From: Bdellovibrionaceae bacterium UBA6502
Lineage (GTDB): Bacteria > Bdellovibrionota > Bdellovibrionia > Bdellovibrionales > UBA840
DNA length: 58,049 nt
NCBI GenBank assembly: GCA_002436415.1
Contig: DJMA01000054.1
Location: 1-58,049 of the forward strand
Direction: 5' to 3'
Of this stretch, positions 18,103 to 26,319 are shown in pieces. Below the pieces are notes generated by a model. It worked only from the letters and a program-made list of their open reading frames with translations. It did not search any database and was not told the origin of the DNA. Each line of letters opens with the position of its first letter. The first letter of the stretch is position 1. Made by a program: the position numbers and the translations under genes.

Positions 18103-18915
18103 ATGTTAAATAAGAAAACTCGTAGCATTAGTATTACCTCTGGTAAAGGTGGAGTGGGGAAGAGCAGCTTAGTTGCAAATCTTGGTTTATATCTATCTCG
18201 TAAAGGTAAAAAGGTACTAATTTTTGATGGCGATCTAGGAATGGCAAACATTGATATTATGTTTGGTCAGAAAGTGCAAAGAAATGTGATGGATCTGTTG
18301 AGTGATCAGTATAGCATTGATGACGTTTTAACTCGATTGTCACAAAATTTATATCTAATTTCTGGTGGAAGTGCGCTTCCAGAAATTCAAGGGCTCAATG
18401 CCTATCAAAAAAAATGTATTATCGATCAGATGTCTGAGTTAGAGGGTTTGTTTGATTATCTTTTGATTGATACACCTCCTGGAATCGATGAAAACGTGAG
18501 GCTTTTAAATTCCTCTGCAGGGGAAATTTTTGTAGTTCTAACACCGGAACCAGCAAGTTTAACCGATGCATATGCTTTAATTAAAGTTCTTCATTTAGTG
18601 CAGAAAGAAAAGAACTTTAAGATTATTTGCAATCAAGTTCGTAGTGAGAAAGACGGAATTCGTTTGTATGAAATGCTACAAAAAGTTTGCGATCAGTTTC
18701 TAAATATTAATTTAGAGCATATCGCTTCGATACAAAGAGACCAGGCCTTCGCCCAGGCGACACGCAACCAAGAGCTAGTTTTAAATTCTGCGCCAGAAGC
18801 TCCAAGTGCAGAGCAGGTGCGGGTTCTAGCGGATAAGATCAGTGGTTACGGACGTTTAGGTAACCTTAAAGGAAGCATGCAATTTTTTATGGGGGTGAAT
18901 CAAGTCGACCTCTAA
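18103..18915 (+). CDS. flhG: Flagellar number regulator FlhG (MinD-like ATPase)
   Basis: FlhG (FleN/YlxH) is a MinD/ParA-type ATPase that limits flagellar number by acting on FlhF and, in some species, on the master regulator. The deviant Walker A is SGKGGVGKSS at residues 12-21, then FDGDLGMANID and LLIDTPPGI. It lacks an obvious MinD amphipathic tail. It lies 14 bases after flhF with a GGAG-type ribosome site. Confidence 0.93.
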   Translation: MLNKKTRSISITSGKGGVGKSSLVANLGLYLSRKGKKVLIFDGDLGMANIDIMFGQKVQRNVMDLLSDQYSIDDVLTRLSQNLYLISGGSALPEIQGLNAYQKKCIIDQMSELEGLFDYLLIDTPPGIDENVRLLNSSAGEIFVVLTPEPASLTDAYALIKVLHLVQKEKNFKIICNQVRSEKDGIRLYEMLQKVCDQFLNINLEHIASIQRDQAFAQATRNQELVLNSAPEAPSAEQVRVLADKISGYGRLGNLKGSMQFFMGVNQVDL

Positions 18916-18975
18916 GGATATGGACTTTTAAGGGGATTTAAGACTTGTTATTATATTATGGAAGAGGGAAAAGAA

Positions 18976-19758
18976 ATGTCGAAAAGTTCGAGCTTGTTAA
19001 AAAAATACAAAGAGTCACCACAAGCCCTAACCGAGGAGCAAAAAGGTACTTTAATCATGGAGTATGCTCCTCTTATTAAATTTATCGCACAGAAGATTGC
19101 AGTAAGACTGCCATCCAACATTGAATTAGACGACTTGATCTCTTCCGGTGTGATTGGTTTGATGGATGCCATTGAAAAATATGATCCTAGTCGTGACAAT
19201 AAATTTAAAACCTATGCTGAGTTTCGTATTCGTGGAGCGATCTTAGATGAATTAAGAGCGCAAGATTGGGTGCCAAGATCCGTTCGTGATAAAGCGAAAA
19301 TGCTTGATCGTACTGTGATGAAGCTAGAGGCAAACCTTGGCCGTAGTGCTACGGAAGAAGAGATTTGTGAATATCTTAGTATAACTATTGATGAGTTTCA
19401 TGATCTTGTAAACCAAGTGAGACCTGTTAGTCTTTTATCCATTGATGAGGCGGCTACTTTTTCAAATGTAGATAAAAAATCAATCCTGAATATTTTGGAA
19501 GGGACGAAATTTAACAATCCTTTTAGCCAATTGAACTTAAAAGTGGTTAAGGATGTTTTGACGACTTCCATTGAGGACCTACCAGAAAAGCAAAGATTGG
19601 TACTTTCTCTATATTATTATGAAGATTTAAACTTGAAAGAAATTGGTCAAGTTTTACAAGTTACCGAAAGTCGTGTGAGTCAATTGCACGCTCAAGCGGT
19701 TCAAAAATTGCGTGCTAAACTTTCGCAAGTTTTTGAAAACGAAGAAATTTCTGCCTAA
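18976..19758 (+). CDS. fliA: Flagellar sigma factor FliA (sigma-28)
   Basis: Drives late flagellar and chemotaxis genes. Region 2 reads LIKFIAQKIAVRLPSN, LISSGVIGLMDAIEKYDP and FKTYAEFRIRGAILDELRAQDWVPRSVRDK, a FliA hallmark given here only in part. Region 4 reads LPEKQRLVLSLYYYEDLNLKEIG. The start is uncertain: an ATG at 18958 is possible, but the ATG at 18976 has GAGGGA nine bases upstream and begins closer to the conserved part, so I use it. Several sites resembling the sigma-28 consensus occur in this window. No flgM is visible here. Confidence 0.95.
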   Translation: MSKSSSLLKKYKESPQALTEEQKGTLIMEYAPLIKFIAQKIAVRLPSNIELDDLISSGVIGLMDAIEKYDPSRDNKFKTYAEFRIRGAILDELRAQDWVPRSVRDKAKMLDRTVMKLEANLGRSATEEEICEYLSITIDEFHDLVNQVRPVSLLSIDEAATFSNVDKKSILNILEGTKFNNPFSQLNLKVVKDVLTTSIEDLPEKQRLVLSLYYYEDLNLKEIGQVLQVTESRVSQLHAQAVQKLRAKLSQVFENEEISA

Positions 19759-19781
19759 ACTTCAAAAGAAATTTCTTTGCG

Positions 19782-19815
19782 AAGATCTAAGCTATTTTGC
19801 TTAGATCTTTTTTTG
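19782..19815 (+). terminator. Rho-independent terminator of the flagellar operon
   Basis: An 11-bp perfect stem (19782-19792 with 19799-19809) with a TATTTT loop is followed by a run of T. It ends the fliL-fliA operon and faces the convergent gene that ends at 19819. Confidence 0.9.
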
Positions 19816-19818
19816 TAA

Positions 19819-20709
19819 TCAATTATTAGTTTTATTGATGAAGAGAATGAGTCTCGCTGTGTTTACTACGGCATCCATTTGCTGTTGTAAGGAAAAGGAT
19901 TTAAACACGGATTCGTCAATTTTATATTGATGAGATTTTCTTTTGATGGTTTTCCTTGGACCGTAATTTTGATGACGATACCAAATAGGATGTTTAAATT
20001 CGGTTTCTCCATAGTTGTTTCCTAAAGCTCCATACTCACCAAAAAAGCCAGTCTCATCACTTTCTCTTAACCAAAAAGCCTCAGAGAAGCTACTCTCGTA
20101 GGTTTGCCCATTTTTTTGGTATTGAAAGCTTTTTTGGATGGCACTAAAACTTTTTCGCGCACTTTCTTCTAGAGTTTCTAGAACGGAAAATTGGTCTTCC
20201 TTTAAGCTAGAGCAATGTTCAGAAAAAGCATTACGAATATCAGTTTCTAAAATTGGAAATGAATCAAACTTGTCTTTCACACCAGGGCCATGGTAGACCG
20301 GAACTACATGAGCTGGATTTGTTACGTCTTGTATGTAATGGGCGATTGCTCCAGTCAATGGACCAAGCTCGGAGCTTTGTTCTTCTGAGTTTTCTAATTC
20401 CTTTATTAAAAAATCCCATCTTTTCCAAAACTCACGACGTATAATTGGTGAGAGTATCCAGTCATCCTTTTTTTGATTATGGGTGTAAAAGTGCCAATTG
20501 GTCAGTCGGGTGTAGATACTAGCATGATGGGGAGAAGAGTCTTCGCGACCAGAAAACTGAATGATTTCATTGGCTTTTATGGCATTAGGAATCTGGCAAT
20601 GTTTTATCAGCTCGATACTTAAAGAACTAATTTTAATGTGGTTTTCGATACTGTAGCTGTAAGCTAAAGAGTTCCATAAAAGGCTTATAAAAAGTAAAAA
20701 TATTTTCAT
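19819..20709 (-). CDS. Exported zinc-dependent phospholipase C / S1-P1 nuclease-like protein
   Basis: A signal peptide (about 17 residues, ending SLAYS) is followed by His24 (ENHIKIS). The motif AHYIQDVTNPAHVVP contains H124, D128 and H134, resembling the HxxxD...PxH zinc-site pattern of bacterial phospholipase C and S1/P1 nucleases. Additional His residues (HH at 61-62, H73, H77) could complete a tri-zinc centre. I infer a secreted hydrolase of phospholipids or nucleic acid, useful to a predator or scavenger. Which substrate cannot be decided by eye. The gene converges on fliA. Confidence 0.65.
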   Translation of the reverse strand: MKIFLLFISLLWNSLAYSYSIENHIKISSLSIELIKHCQIPNAIKANEIIQFSGREDSSPHHASIYTRLTNWHFYTHNQKKDDWILSPIIRREFWKRWDFLIKELENSEEQSSELGPLTGAIAHYIQDVTNPAHVVPVYHGPGVKDKFDSFPILETDIRNAFSEHCSSLKEDQFSVLETLEESARKSFSAIQKSFQYQKNGQTYESSFSEAFWLRESDETGFFGEYGALGNNYGETEFKHPIWYRHQNYGPRKTIKRKSHQYKIDESVFKSFSLQQQMDAVVNTARLILFINKTNN

Positions 20710-21186
20710 GAGGTCCCCATTTAATCTTTGAGAGAATTTCTTTAATCTCTCCTAGTAGGTACTACCTAGAAGGGGCAAAAACAGCATTTAAAAATAAAAA
20801 GTAAAATTATTTCAAAGGCGAAATGGAAGTTTTTGTATTCTTTATGAATTGAAGTCTTTCATTGCCTCAAGAAAGCAATATTTTGTGGAAAATATGCGTT
20901 TTATGAGTTTATTGGGGATTTGATTCTCCTAGTATCTAGTGAAGAAAAAGACGCTAAGAAGCATGCCAAGATTCTCCATCATTTAGTGAATTAGATAGAG
21001 TTCTTTGTGTACTGAGGACTTACAGTTTCCTTTGTATGAATAAAGGCGATTTCCATTCTTTCTAAATTAAATAAATCCCATATTAGATGTATTTATCTGA
21101 TACTCTATTATGAGATGCTAAACGAATATTTATAGCTAAATCGCTTATTAACTTAAGTTATGTAGTTAGGATGTCGATAAAGTAGT
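20710..21186. other. Divergent intergenic region, mostly featureless
   Basis: This 477-base AT-rich region separates two divergent exported-protein genes. A short inverted repeat GAGAGA/TCTCTC lies at about 20730-20751 near the minus-strand start. The only promoter-like element I could name is the sigma-28 type site at its right edge. Confidence 0.4.
21154..21180 (+). promoter_or_regulatory. Sigma-28 type promoter, predicted leaderless
   Basis: TAAGTTAT-N11-GTCGATAA resembles the FliA consensus TAAAGTTT-N11-GCCGATAA. Only six bases separate the -10 element from the ATG at 21187, which would put transcription start on the start codon. No Shine-Dalgarno sequence is visible, in agreement. Confidence 0.45.
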
Positions 21187-23418
21187 ATGAAGTCGTTTAT
21201 CTCGTTGTTGATTCAATTTTTATTTCTGGTGCAACTCCTGGGGTGTTTTGCCAGTGTTGGGGATTTGCAATCTATCATCGAGGGGGGAAGTCTTTCAGCT
21301 CCTGCAAATTGGGAGTTTAAGAATAACCTTAATAATTCCGTTTCTGGTCAAAACAAGCCAACGATTATTGCGAGTTCTTTACCTGATGAATTAGAAGGGG
21401 CTACTGCTGATATCTACACCGATAGTAGCTGTTCAACAAAAGTGGGCTTTGGATACATTGTTAATAATGCCTTTGAAGCAAATAATATAGTTTTTCCTGA
21501 GACCGAATCAGAAGTTGGATTGAAGAAATTTTATGGCAAATACAGAAAAGGATCTAGTAGTTCAAAAAATTGTTCAGATTTAAACTTGTCTTACTATTAT
21601 CGCATAAACTCGACAATTTTTCCCGCCACTTTAACAAGCCATGTAACTGGCAGTGATGATATGACTTTTATTTTAAGTCGAAATGCAAAAGCTATATTTT
21701 CAATGGATTTAAAAACGAATATTCGACAGGTAGTTGCAGATGCTGGTGTTGGTAGTGGTACTACCCTACAGGAGCTAAGTTCAATTGCTTATGACCAAGA
21801 GAACAATAGCCTATACGCTTTGGATAGATCTTTAAAGGCCTTAGTTAAAATTGATCTAAAAACTCTACATAGAGAAGTTGTGTCTGATTCTAGTACTGGT
21901 ACTGGCGATGCCATAGTAAACCCATATCTTTTGTATGTGCATTCTTCCACTCAAAAAGCCTTCTATATGGATATGGATATGACTTATTCATTATATTCCG
22001 TAGATTTGCAAACTGGTGATCGAACATTGATTTCTCGTGTTGGAACTATAGGTTCTGGGGATATCATTGGATCTCCAGAAAGCCTTTATGTAAACTCCAC
22101 AGCGACTAAAGCTTATTTTTCTGACTGGCAGGCCAAAGAGCTCTCAGTGATTGATATTGCAACTGGAGACCGTTCTGAAGTTTCTGGAGCAGGTCGTGGA
22201 ATCGGCACAGCGATTGATAATCCTTATGGAATAATTTTTAATGCAGATGAGACGAAAGCCTACCAAGCAAATCGACCTTTTTCTGCGAATCCTTTTTTTC
22301 TCGAAATTGATATTGCCAGTGGAAATAGAACTTTGATTAGTTCCGATTCCTTGGGAACTGGTGATATCATCGAAGGGATTTATTCCATTTCGATTAGTAG
22401 TGATGGGAGCGAATTACTAGCTTTGGATAATATTGAAAAAGATTTGATAGCGATTGATATAGCAACTGGAAATAGAACTCCGGCAATTGACTTTTCTTAT
22501 GGTACGGGACCTCGTTTGAGCTCCTCCTTTTATGCTTCTCGAAGAATTGCAGTAAATCCTGACAGCAGTATTGCCTATAACTTTGAGAGTTACGAGAGTA
22601 TTTTAAAGGTTGATTTAGGCAGTGGAAACCGAAGCATTCTAGCGTCTAATTCGGTAGGAACTGGTCCAAGCTTTCGCTTAGTCTCTGGTATGGCTGTTAG
22701 TTCAGACGGAAATTTTATTTATGCAACGGATGGTGGGGATAATATAACTACTGCTGCGAATTCTTCTATTCTTCGAATAGATACTAGCACGGGAAACCGA
22801 ACAAAAATATCGGGAGAGTCTACAGGATCAGGGCCTGACTTTTTCTTTCCTAGTTCAATTGTTTTGACAGCAGATAATTCAAAAGCATATGTTTCTGACG
22901 AATGGCAACACGCTCTCTACTCTATAAACCTGAGTACGGGGGCTCGTGCGATTGTATCGGATGACTCAACAGGCGCTGGTACTGGTCCAGCATTGAATAA
23001 ACCGACTCAAATAGCATTGAATGCAGCTGAAACAAAAGCTTATGTAATCAATAGTAGCTCTGCGGAGCTTATTGAAATCGATCTAAGCACGGGAAATCGA
23101 AGTTTAATTTCAAGCTCGTCTTTAGGTAGCGGAACGAACTTTAATGTTCCAGCTTCATTGGTGTTAAACGAAGCGGAAGGAAAAGCCTACGTTGGAAATA
23201 CTGGTATTGCTTATCATGGAGTAATTGAAGTGGATCTTAGTACGGGAGATAGAACTAAGTTAGATTTGGCCTCTGAAAAAAATGGTAGTGCAATATTGAA
23301 TGTCGGGTACCTGAGTTATGGCTCCTCTAATGATAGCTTAATCGTTTTTGATTCTACTGCTAGTAGAATTTTGAAATTAAATTTAGAAGACAATTCCAGA
23401 ATAATGTTATCTCACTAG
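21187..23418 (+). CDS. Lipoprotein with about 12 beta-propeller-like repeats
   Basis: The signal ends in a clear lipobox, LVQLLGC, so the mature protein is lipid-anchored at Cys19 or Cys20. From about residue 165 to the end, a unit of 45-55 residues repeats about 12 times. Each unit carries a core such as STGNRTKIS or IATGDRSEVS, then GTG/GSG, and each is preceded by an AYxxD-type strand. This is the layout of YVTN/NHL-type propellers in surface proteins. Twelve units is more than one usual propeller (6-8 blades), so two propellers or a large ring are possible. The function is unknown; binding of a protein or sugar ligand is the usual role of such folds. Confidence 0.75.
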   Translation: MKSFISLLIQFLFLVQLLGCFASVGDLQSIIEGGSLSAPANWEFKNNLNNSVSGQNKPTIIASSLPDELEGATADIYTDSSCSTKVGFGYIVNNAFEANNIVFPETESEVGLKKFYGKYRKGSSSSKNCSDLNLSYYYRINSTIFPATLTSHVTGSDDMTFILSRNAKAIFSMDLKTNIRQVVADAGVGSGTTLQELSSIAYDQENNSLYALDRSLKALVKIDLKTLHREVVSDSSTGTGDAIVNPYLLYVHSSTQKAFYMDMDMTYSLYSVDLQTGDRTLISRVGTIGSGDIIGSPESLYVNSTATKAYFSDWQAKELSVIDIATGDRSEVSGAGRGIGTAIDNPYGIIFNADETKAYQANRPFSANPFFLEIDIASGNRTLISSDSLGTGDIIEGIYSISISSDGSELLALDNIEKDLIAIDIATGNRTPAIDFSYGTGPRLSSSFYASRRIAVNPDSSIAYNFESYESILKVDLGSGNRSILASNSVGTGPSFRLVSGMAVSSDGNFIYATDGGDNITTAANSSILRIDTSTGNRTKISGESTGSGPDFFFPSSIVLTADNSKAYVSDEWQHALYSINLSTGARAIVSDDSTGAGTGPALNKPTQIALNAAETKAYVINSSSAELIEIDLSTGNRSLISSSSLGSGTNFNVPASLVLNEAEGKAYVGNTGIAYHGVIEVDLSTGDRTKLDLASEKNGSAILNVGYLSYGSSNDSLIVFDSTASRILKLNLEDNSRIMLSH

Positions 23419-23455
23419 TCTTTAGATTTTTTCTTCTCTAGAAATCCTTTAAACT

Positions 23456-23493
23456 CTCAAATTCTGATCACTAAAATTTGAGGCTCTTTTTTT
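23456..23493 (+). terminator. Probable terminator after the propeller lipoprotein
   Basis: An 8-bp stem CTCAAATT/AATTTGAG (23456-23463 with 23475-23482) with an 11-base loop is followed by a run of seven or eight T. The stem is AT-rich, so strength is moderate. Confidence 0.6.
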
Positions 23494-23641
23494 GTAAATT
23501 GGTATAATAAGGTTTTCAGAGCAAAGTTTTTAAAAGAATAATAAGAACTGTGCTTACCAAATGTTTTTTATAAGTGAAATGTTGATTTTTATAGAGAAGG
23601 GTCCCTATGATAGTTAAATTATTTTTTAATCAAAATTAAGC

Positions 23642-24544
23642 TTACGCGGCTTTCAGCCTAGATTGCATCAAAGCCTGAGCATTATCATACAGATCTTTAT
23701 GCTTTTCGCAAATGTCGTCGAAGTCAGACTTTGACAAAACATAGAGATCACAATAGCTGGAGCTGATCACATCTGCCGTTCTCGTCTGTTCGCCGAGAAG
23801 TGCCATCTCGCCAAAACATTGGCCTTTTTCTAGTTTCACGATTGATTGTTCATTGATAAAAATCTCAACACAGCCGTGATCCAACAAAAACATTTCAGCG
23901 CCCATTTGGCCGGTTTTAATGATATGACGATTTGGCTCAAAGAAGACTTGTTCTAGTTTTGCACAAACTTCATTTAGGCATTCTTCACTACAGTTTTTAA
24001 ATAGTTCGATGCGTTTTAAAGGCATTTTTTTTATATGTAGTAAAACTTGTTTCTTTAGTCCACTTGGTAGTTCATTTAAAATTTGCTGCTCAAACTCATT
24101 GGCTTGCTTTCCTAATAAGTGGGTGTAGTAGTCTTTAATTTCTGATTGAACGGAAAGAGGGATTTCGTAGTGCTTCATAAACGACTTAAGGCTTTCCAAT
24201 TTTTCTTTGGCTACTTCAGAACGTTTGTCTTTTTGAATTAAAAAAGAAGATACTTTGGCAATAACAGCACCATAAACCGCAACGCCCATTAACATTACCA
24301 GCATGGTATAGACTCGTCCCCAGTTGCTTTGAGGAGTGATGTCTCCATATCCAATTGTTGTTAGTGTGGTAATTGTCCAGTAGATGGATTTGTTGTAAGA
24401 GGTAAGTAGGTCAGGGGAGTTTGAAAAGCCCTCAATCAAAAACCAACCTAGGGATAAGATATGAATTGCTACCAAAAAAAATCCAAAGTTTTTTAGGTAA
24501 ACTAACTTATTTTCTATAAGCGATATTTTTTTAAAGAAACTCAC
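23642..24544 (-). CDS. Two-TM potassium channel with C-terminal cyclic nucleotide-binding domain
   Basis: The first helix (about 20-40), the pore with selectivity filter TIGYGD (63-68) and the second helix (about 76-101) form a minimal K+ channel without a voltage sensor. A C-linker (about 105-180) joins it to a cyclic nucleotide-binding domain. That domain has the phosphate-binding cassette FGEMALLGEQTRTADV at 244-259, including the Glu246 and Arg255 needed to bind cAMP or cGMP. I infer a cyclic-nucleotide-gated K+ channel in the inner membrane. The start is GTG at 24544 with no Shine-Dalgarno sequence; a sigma-28 type site sits six bases upstream. Related six-TM channels such as MloK1 are longer. 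Confidence 0.85.
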   Translation of the reverse strand: MSFFKKISLIENKLVYLKNFGFFLVAIHILSLGWFLIEGFSNSPDLLTSYNKSIYWTITTLTTIGYGDITPQSNWGRVYTMLVMLMGVAVYGAVIAKVSSFLIQKDKRSEVAKEKLESLKSFMKHYEIPLSVQSEIKDYYTHLLGKQANEFEQQILNELPSGLKKQVLLHIKKMPLKRIELFKNCSEECLNEVCAKLEQVFFEPNRHIIKTGQMGAEMFLLDHGCVEIFINEQSIVKLEKGQCFGEMALLGEQTRTADVISSSYCDLYVLSKSDFDDICEKHKDLYDNAQALMQSRLKAA

Positions 24545-24550
24545 AATATA

Positions 24551-24578
24551 GTATCGGTTGTCAGAGACTTTGTGTTTA
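24551..24578 (-). promoter_or_regulatory. Sigma-28 type promoter of the channel gene, predicted leaderless
   Basis: Read on the minus strand: TAAA-N16-ACCGATAC, a good match to the FliA consensus, then six bases, then the GTG start codon. Since sigma-28 -10 elements end about seven bases before +1, transcription should begin on the GTG. The same 16-base spacing and ACCGAT core occur before the chemotaxis transducer at 49914 and, with ACCGATTT, before the gene at 40460. Confidence 0.6.
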
Positions 24579-24585
24579 CTAACTT

Positions 24586-24759
24586 AGGTCCAGAATCTTT
24601 TTGGTTATTTATTAGGAGAAGAAGCTTCTAAACTTTGTTTTCTGGACCTGTAGATTAAGAGCCTTTCAAGTTTTACATAGAAATGAAGATTTGCTTTAAA
24701 AGGCAATCTTCTAGTCCTAGAGGAAGTTCTTTGTTTTAATGTATTCAGAAAACAAAGAA
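24586..24759. repeat. Overlapping inverted repeats upstream of the channel gene
   Basis: Three perfect inverted repeats are nested in this short region. They are a 10-bp pair AGGTCCAGAA/TTCTGGACCT (24586-24595 with 24640-24649), a 12-bp pair CTTTGTTTTCTG/CAGAAAACAAAG (24633-24644 with 24746-24757) and an 11-bp pair (24727-24737 with 24749-24759). They share sequence, so the pairings exclude each other. They lie between the end of the 24815 gene and the channel promoter. Confidence 0.6.
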
Positions 24760-24814
24760 AAGCTACAGGCTATTTAAAGTGGCTTCTCTAAGTTGAAGAT
24801 GATTTAAGTTCGAT

Positions 24815-25174
24815 TTATGAACCGACGCTATCGTCTTCTTGCATGATTCGCTTTAATTCATTGTCTATGGGCATTTTTTTGAACATTGGTACATTAGCAC
24901 CGCCAGTGTTTCCAGTAGGCACAATCCCAATGGCTGAGCCCAAAATTCCCAAAGGCAATCGAATGATTTGGCCAATGATCTCTTTTATATTTCCACTAAA
25001 AATCCCGTGGCGAAGCATATGATAGTGCGAAATAGTGTGTAGACTCACATAGTTTTGACCGATCACATGGGCTCTTTCTAAATGCTTGAAAGATAATTCA
25101 AAGTCTTTCTTTGCCATTTTTTGCTTAGCAATCTCTATTTCTTTTTTAAATTGAGTTTCAATCTTTGAGTTCAT
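24815..25174 (-). CDS. DUF3703 family protein
   Basis: A 119-residue cytosolic protein with the features I know from DUF3703: a helical start, FKHLERAHVIGQ, a His-rich HTISHYHMLRHG, and GIVPTGNTGGANVPMF near the end. The family has no firmly established function. The gene overlaps the upstream SDR gene by four bases, so the two are co-translated. The pairing may hint at a shared lipid or redox pathway, but this is only inference. Confidence 0.7.
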   Translation of the reverse strand: MNSKIETQFKKEIEIAKQKMAKKDFELSFKHLERAHVIGQNYVSLHTISHYHMLRHGIFSGNIKEIIGQIIRLPLGILGSAIGIVPTGNTGGANVPMFKKMPIDNELKRIMQEDDSVGS

Positions 25175-26001
25175 TTTCTAACTTCCAAAATTAATTTATC
25201 GGCCAGTTTGTCAGGGAGGCTGCGAATAAGACGTATTAAATTTTTGTTTTTACTAATCATATATCGAGTTTTGGGCTTGCTTGCCAAACATGCCTGAAGA
25301 AGAACCTTGGTAACTTCTTCCACCGATACCGCTTCTTTTACAGCGGTATCAATCAGAGCTTTAAACTTTTCTATGGATTTACCATAAACCTCTTTGATAC
25401 TTGGATCGTAGGCTTCGATCGCAGCCATACTTTCAATCATGGCTTTATCCCAGATTCTTGTTTTGATGGGACCGGGTTCTATTACAGCTACATGAATGCC
25501 TTGATCTTTAAGCTCACGCCTTAAAGAATCCGAGATAGCTTCAACAGCAAATTTACTAGCAGCATAGGTACCCATAAATGGCGAGGCCACAAGCCCACTG
25601 ATACTACTTATGTTAATAATTCGGCCTTTGGCATTGCGAATTAAAGGCATTGTTTTTTTTGTTAAAGCGACAAGGCCAAAAACATTTACATCGAATAGCT
25701 TTCGCCAGACCTGCATCTCGCTAGCTTCGATAGGAGCACCAGTGGCAATTCCTGCATTGTTGATTAAGACATCAATTCTATCATGTTTTTCAGAGATAAT
25801 TTTAAAACAAGCACTGATTTGTTCTTCTTTGGTGAGGTCGAGATAAATGGGGTAGATGTTCTCAGACAATTTATCTAAAATTTTGAAATCCGTTTCGTTG
25901 CGAACTCCAGCATAAACCACCCAAGACTTATTAGCTAATGCTTCAGCAATGCCTTTACCAATTCCTGAGGAACAACCGCTGATTAGTGCAATCTTTGACA
26001 T
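25171..26001 (-). CDS. Short-chain dehydrogenase/reductase
   Basis: An NAD(P)(H)-dependent oxidoreductase with a classical Rossmann fold. Visible are GCSSGIGKGIAEAL (cofactor loop, residues 9-22), NNAGIATGAP, the catalytic Ser in ISSISG, YAASK (Tyr-x-x-x-Lys) and PGPIKT. At 276 residues it is of the classical type. Position 31 onward (YAGVRN) has an Arg suitable for NADP(H). The substrate cannot be inferred. AAGGAG lies upstream of the ATG. It is followed by the DUF3703 gene with a four-base overlap. Confidence 0.88.
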   Translation of the reverse strand: MSKIALISGCSSGIGKGIAEALANKSWVVYAGVRNETDFKILDKLSENIYPIYLDLTKEEQISACFKIISEKHDRIDVLINNAGIATGAPIEASEMQVWRKLFDVNVFGLVALTKKTMPLIRNAKGRIINISSISGLVASPFMGTYAASKFAVEAISDSLRRELKDQGIHVAVIEPGPIKTRIWDKAMIESMAAIEAYDPSIKEVYGKSIEKFKALIDTAVKEAVSVEEVTKVLLQACLASKPKTRYMISKNKNLIRLIRSLPDKLADKLILEVRK

Positions 26002-26319
26002 AGTATCTCCTTAAACTAGTTTAAAGCTTACACAGAAATAATAGATAAAACAAACTTATATGATTTAAGTGAAGTCTTTCGTTTTATTTAAAACCAAGGA
26101 TAGATAAAAAGGCTGAATCTCATTATGTCTAACTTAGGCTCTTAAAATTGAATAGTTTTTGAAATGAAGTTGCAGAGAGTTCTTCGGGGCTTCAAAATTT
26201 TCCCTAGATTTTATGTAAGTGTTCGCAGAGGTTTCAGAGCTCTGTCATTAACAGGCTTTACACAATTGAAAACTAAAGCGCCGACTACTTTTAATTTTTA
26301 GTGTTTCTGTGTTACCAAG
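26002..26319. other. Intergenic region between two minus-strand genes
   Basis: This 318-base AT-rich region must hold the promoter of the SDR gene and the transcript end of the kinase-fold gene. I see no strong terminator, repeat or RNA gene in it. Confidence 0.4.

Noticed and set aside
7828..24593. 15-base repeat CTAACTTAGGTCCAG at 7828-7842 and 24579-24593
   Set aside because: In a 58-kb AT-rich window a few repeated 15-mers are expected by chance, and the two copies stand in unrelated contexts.
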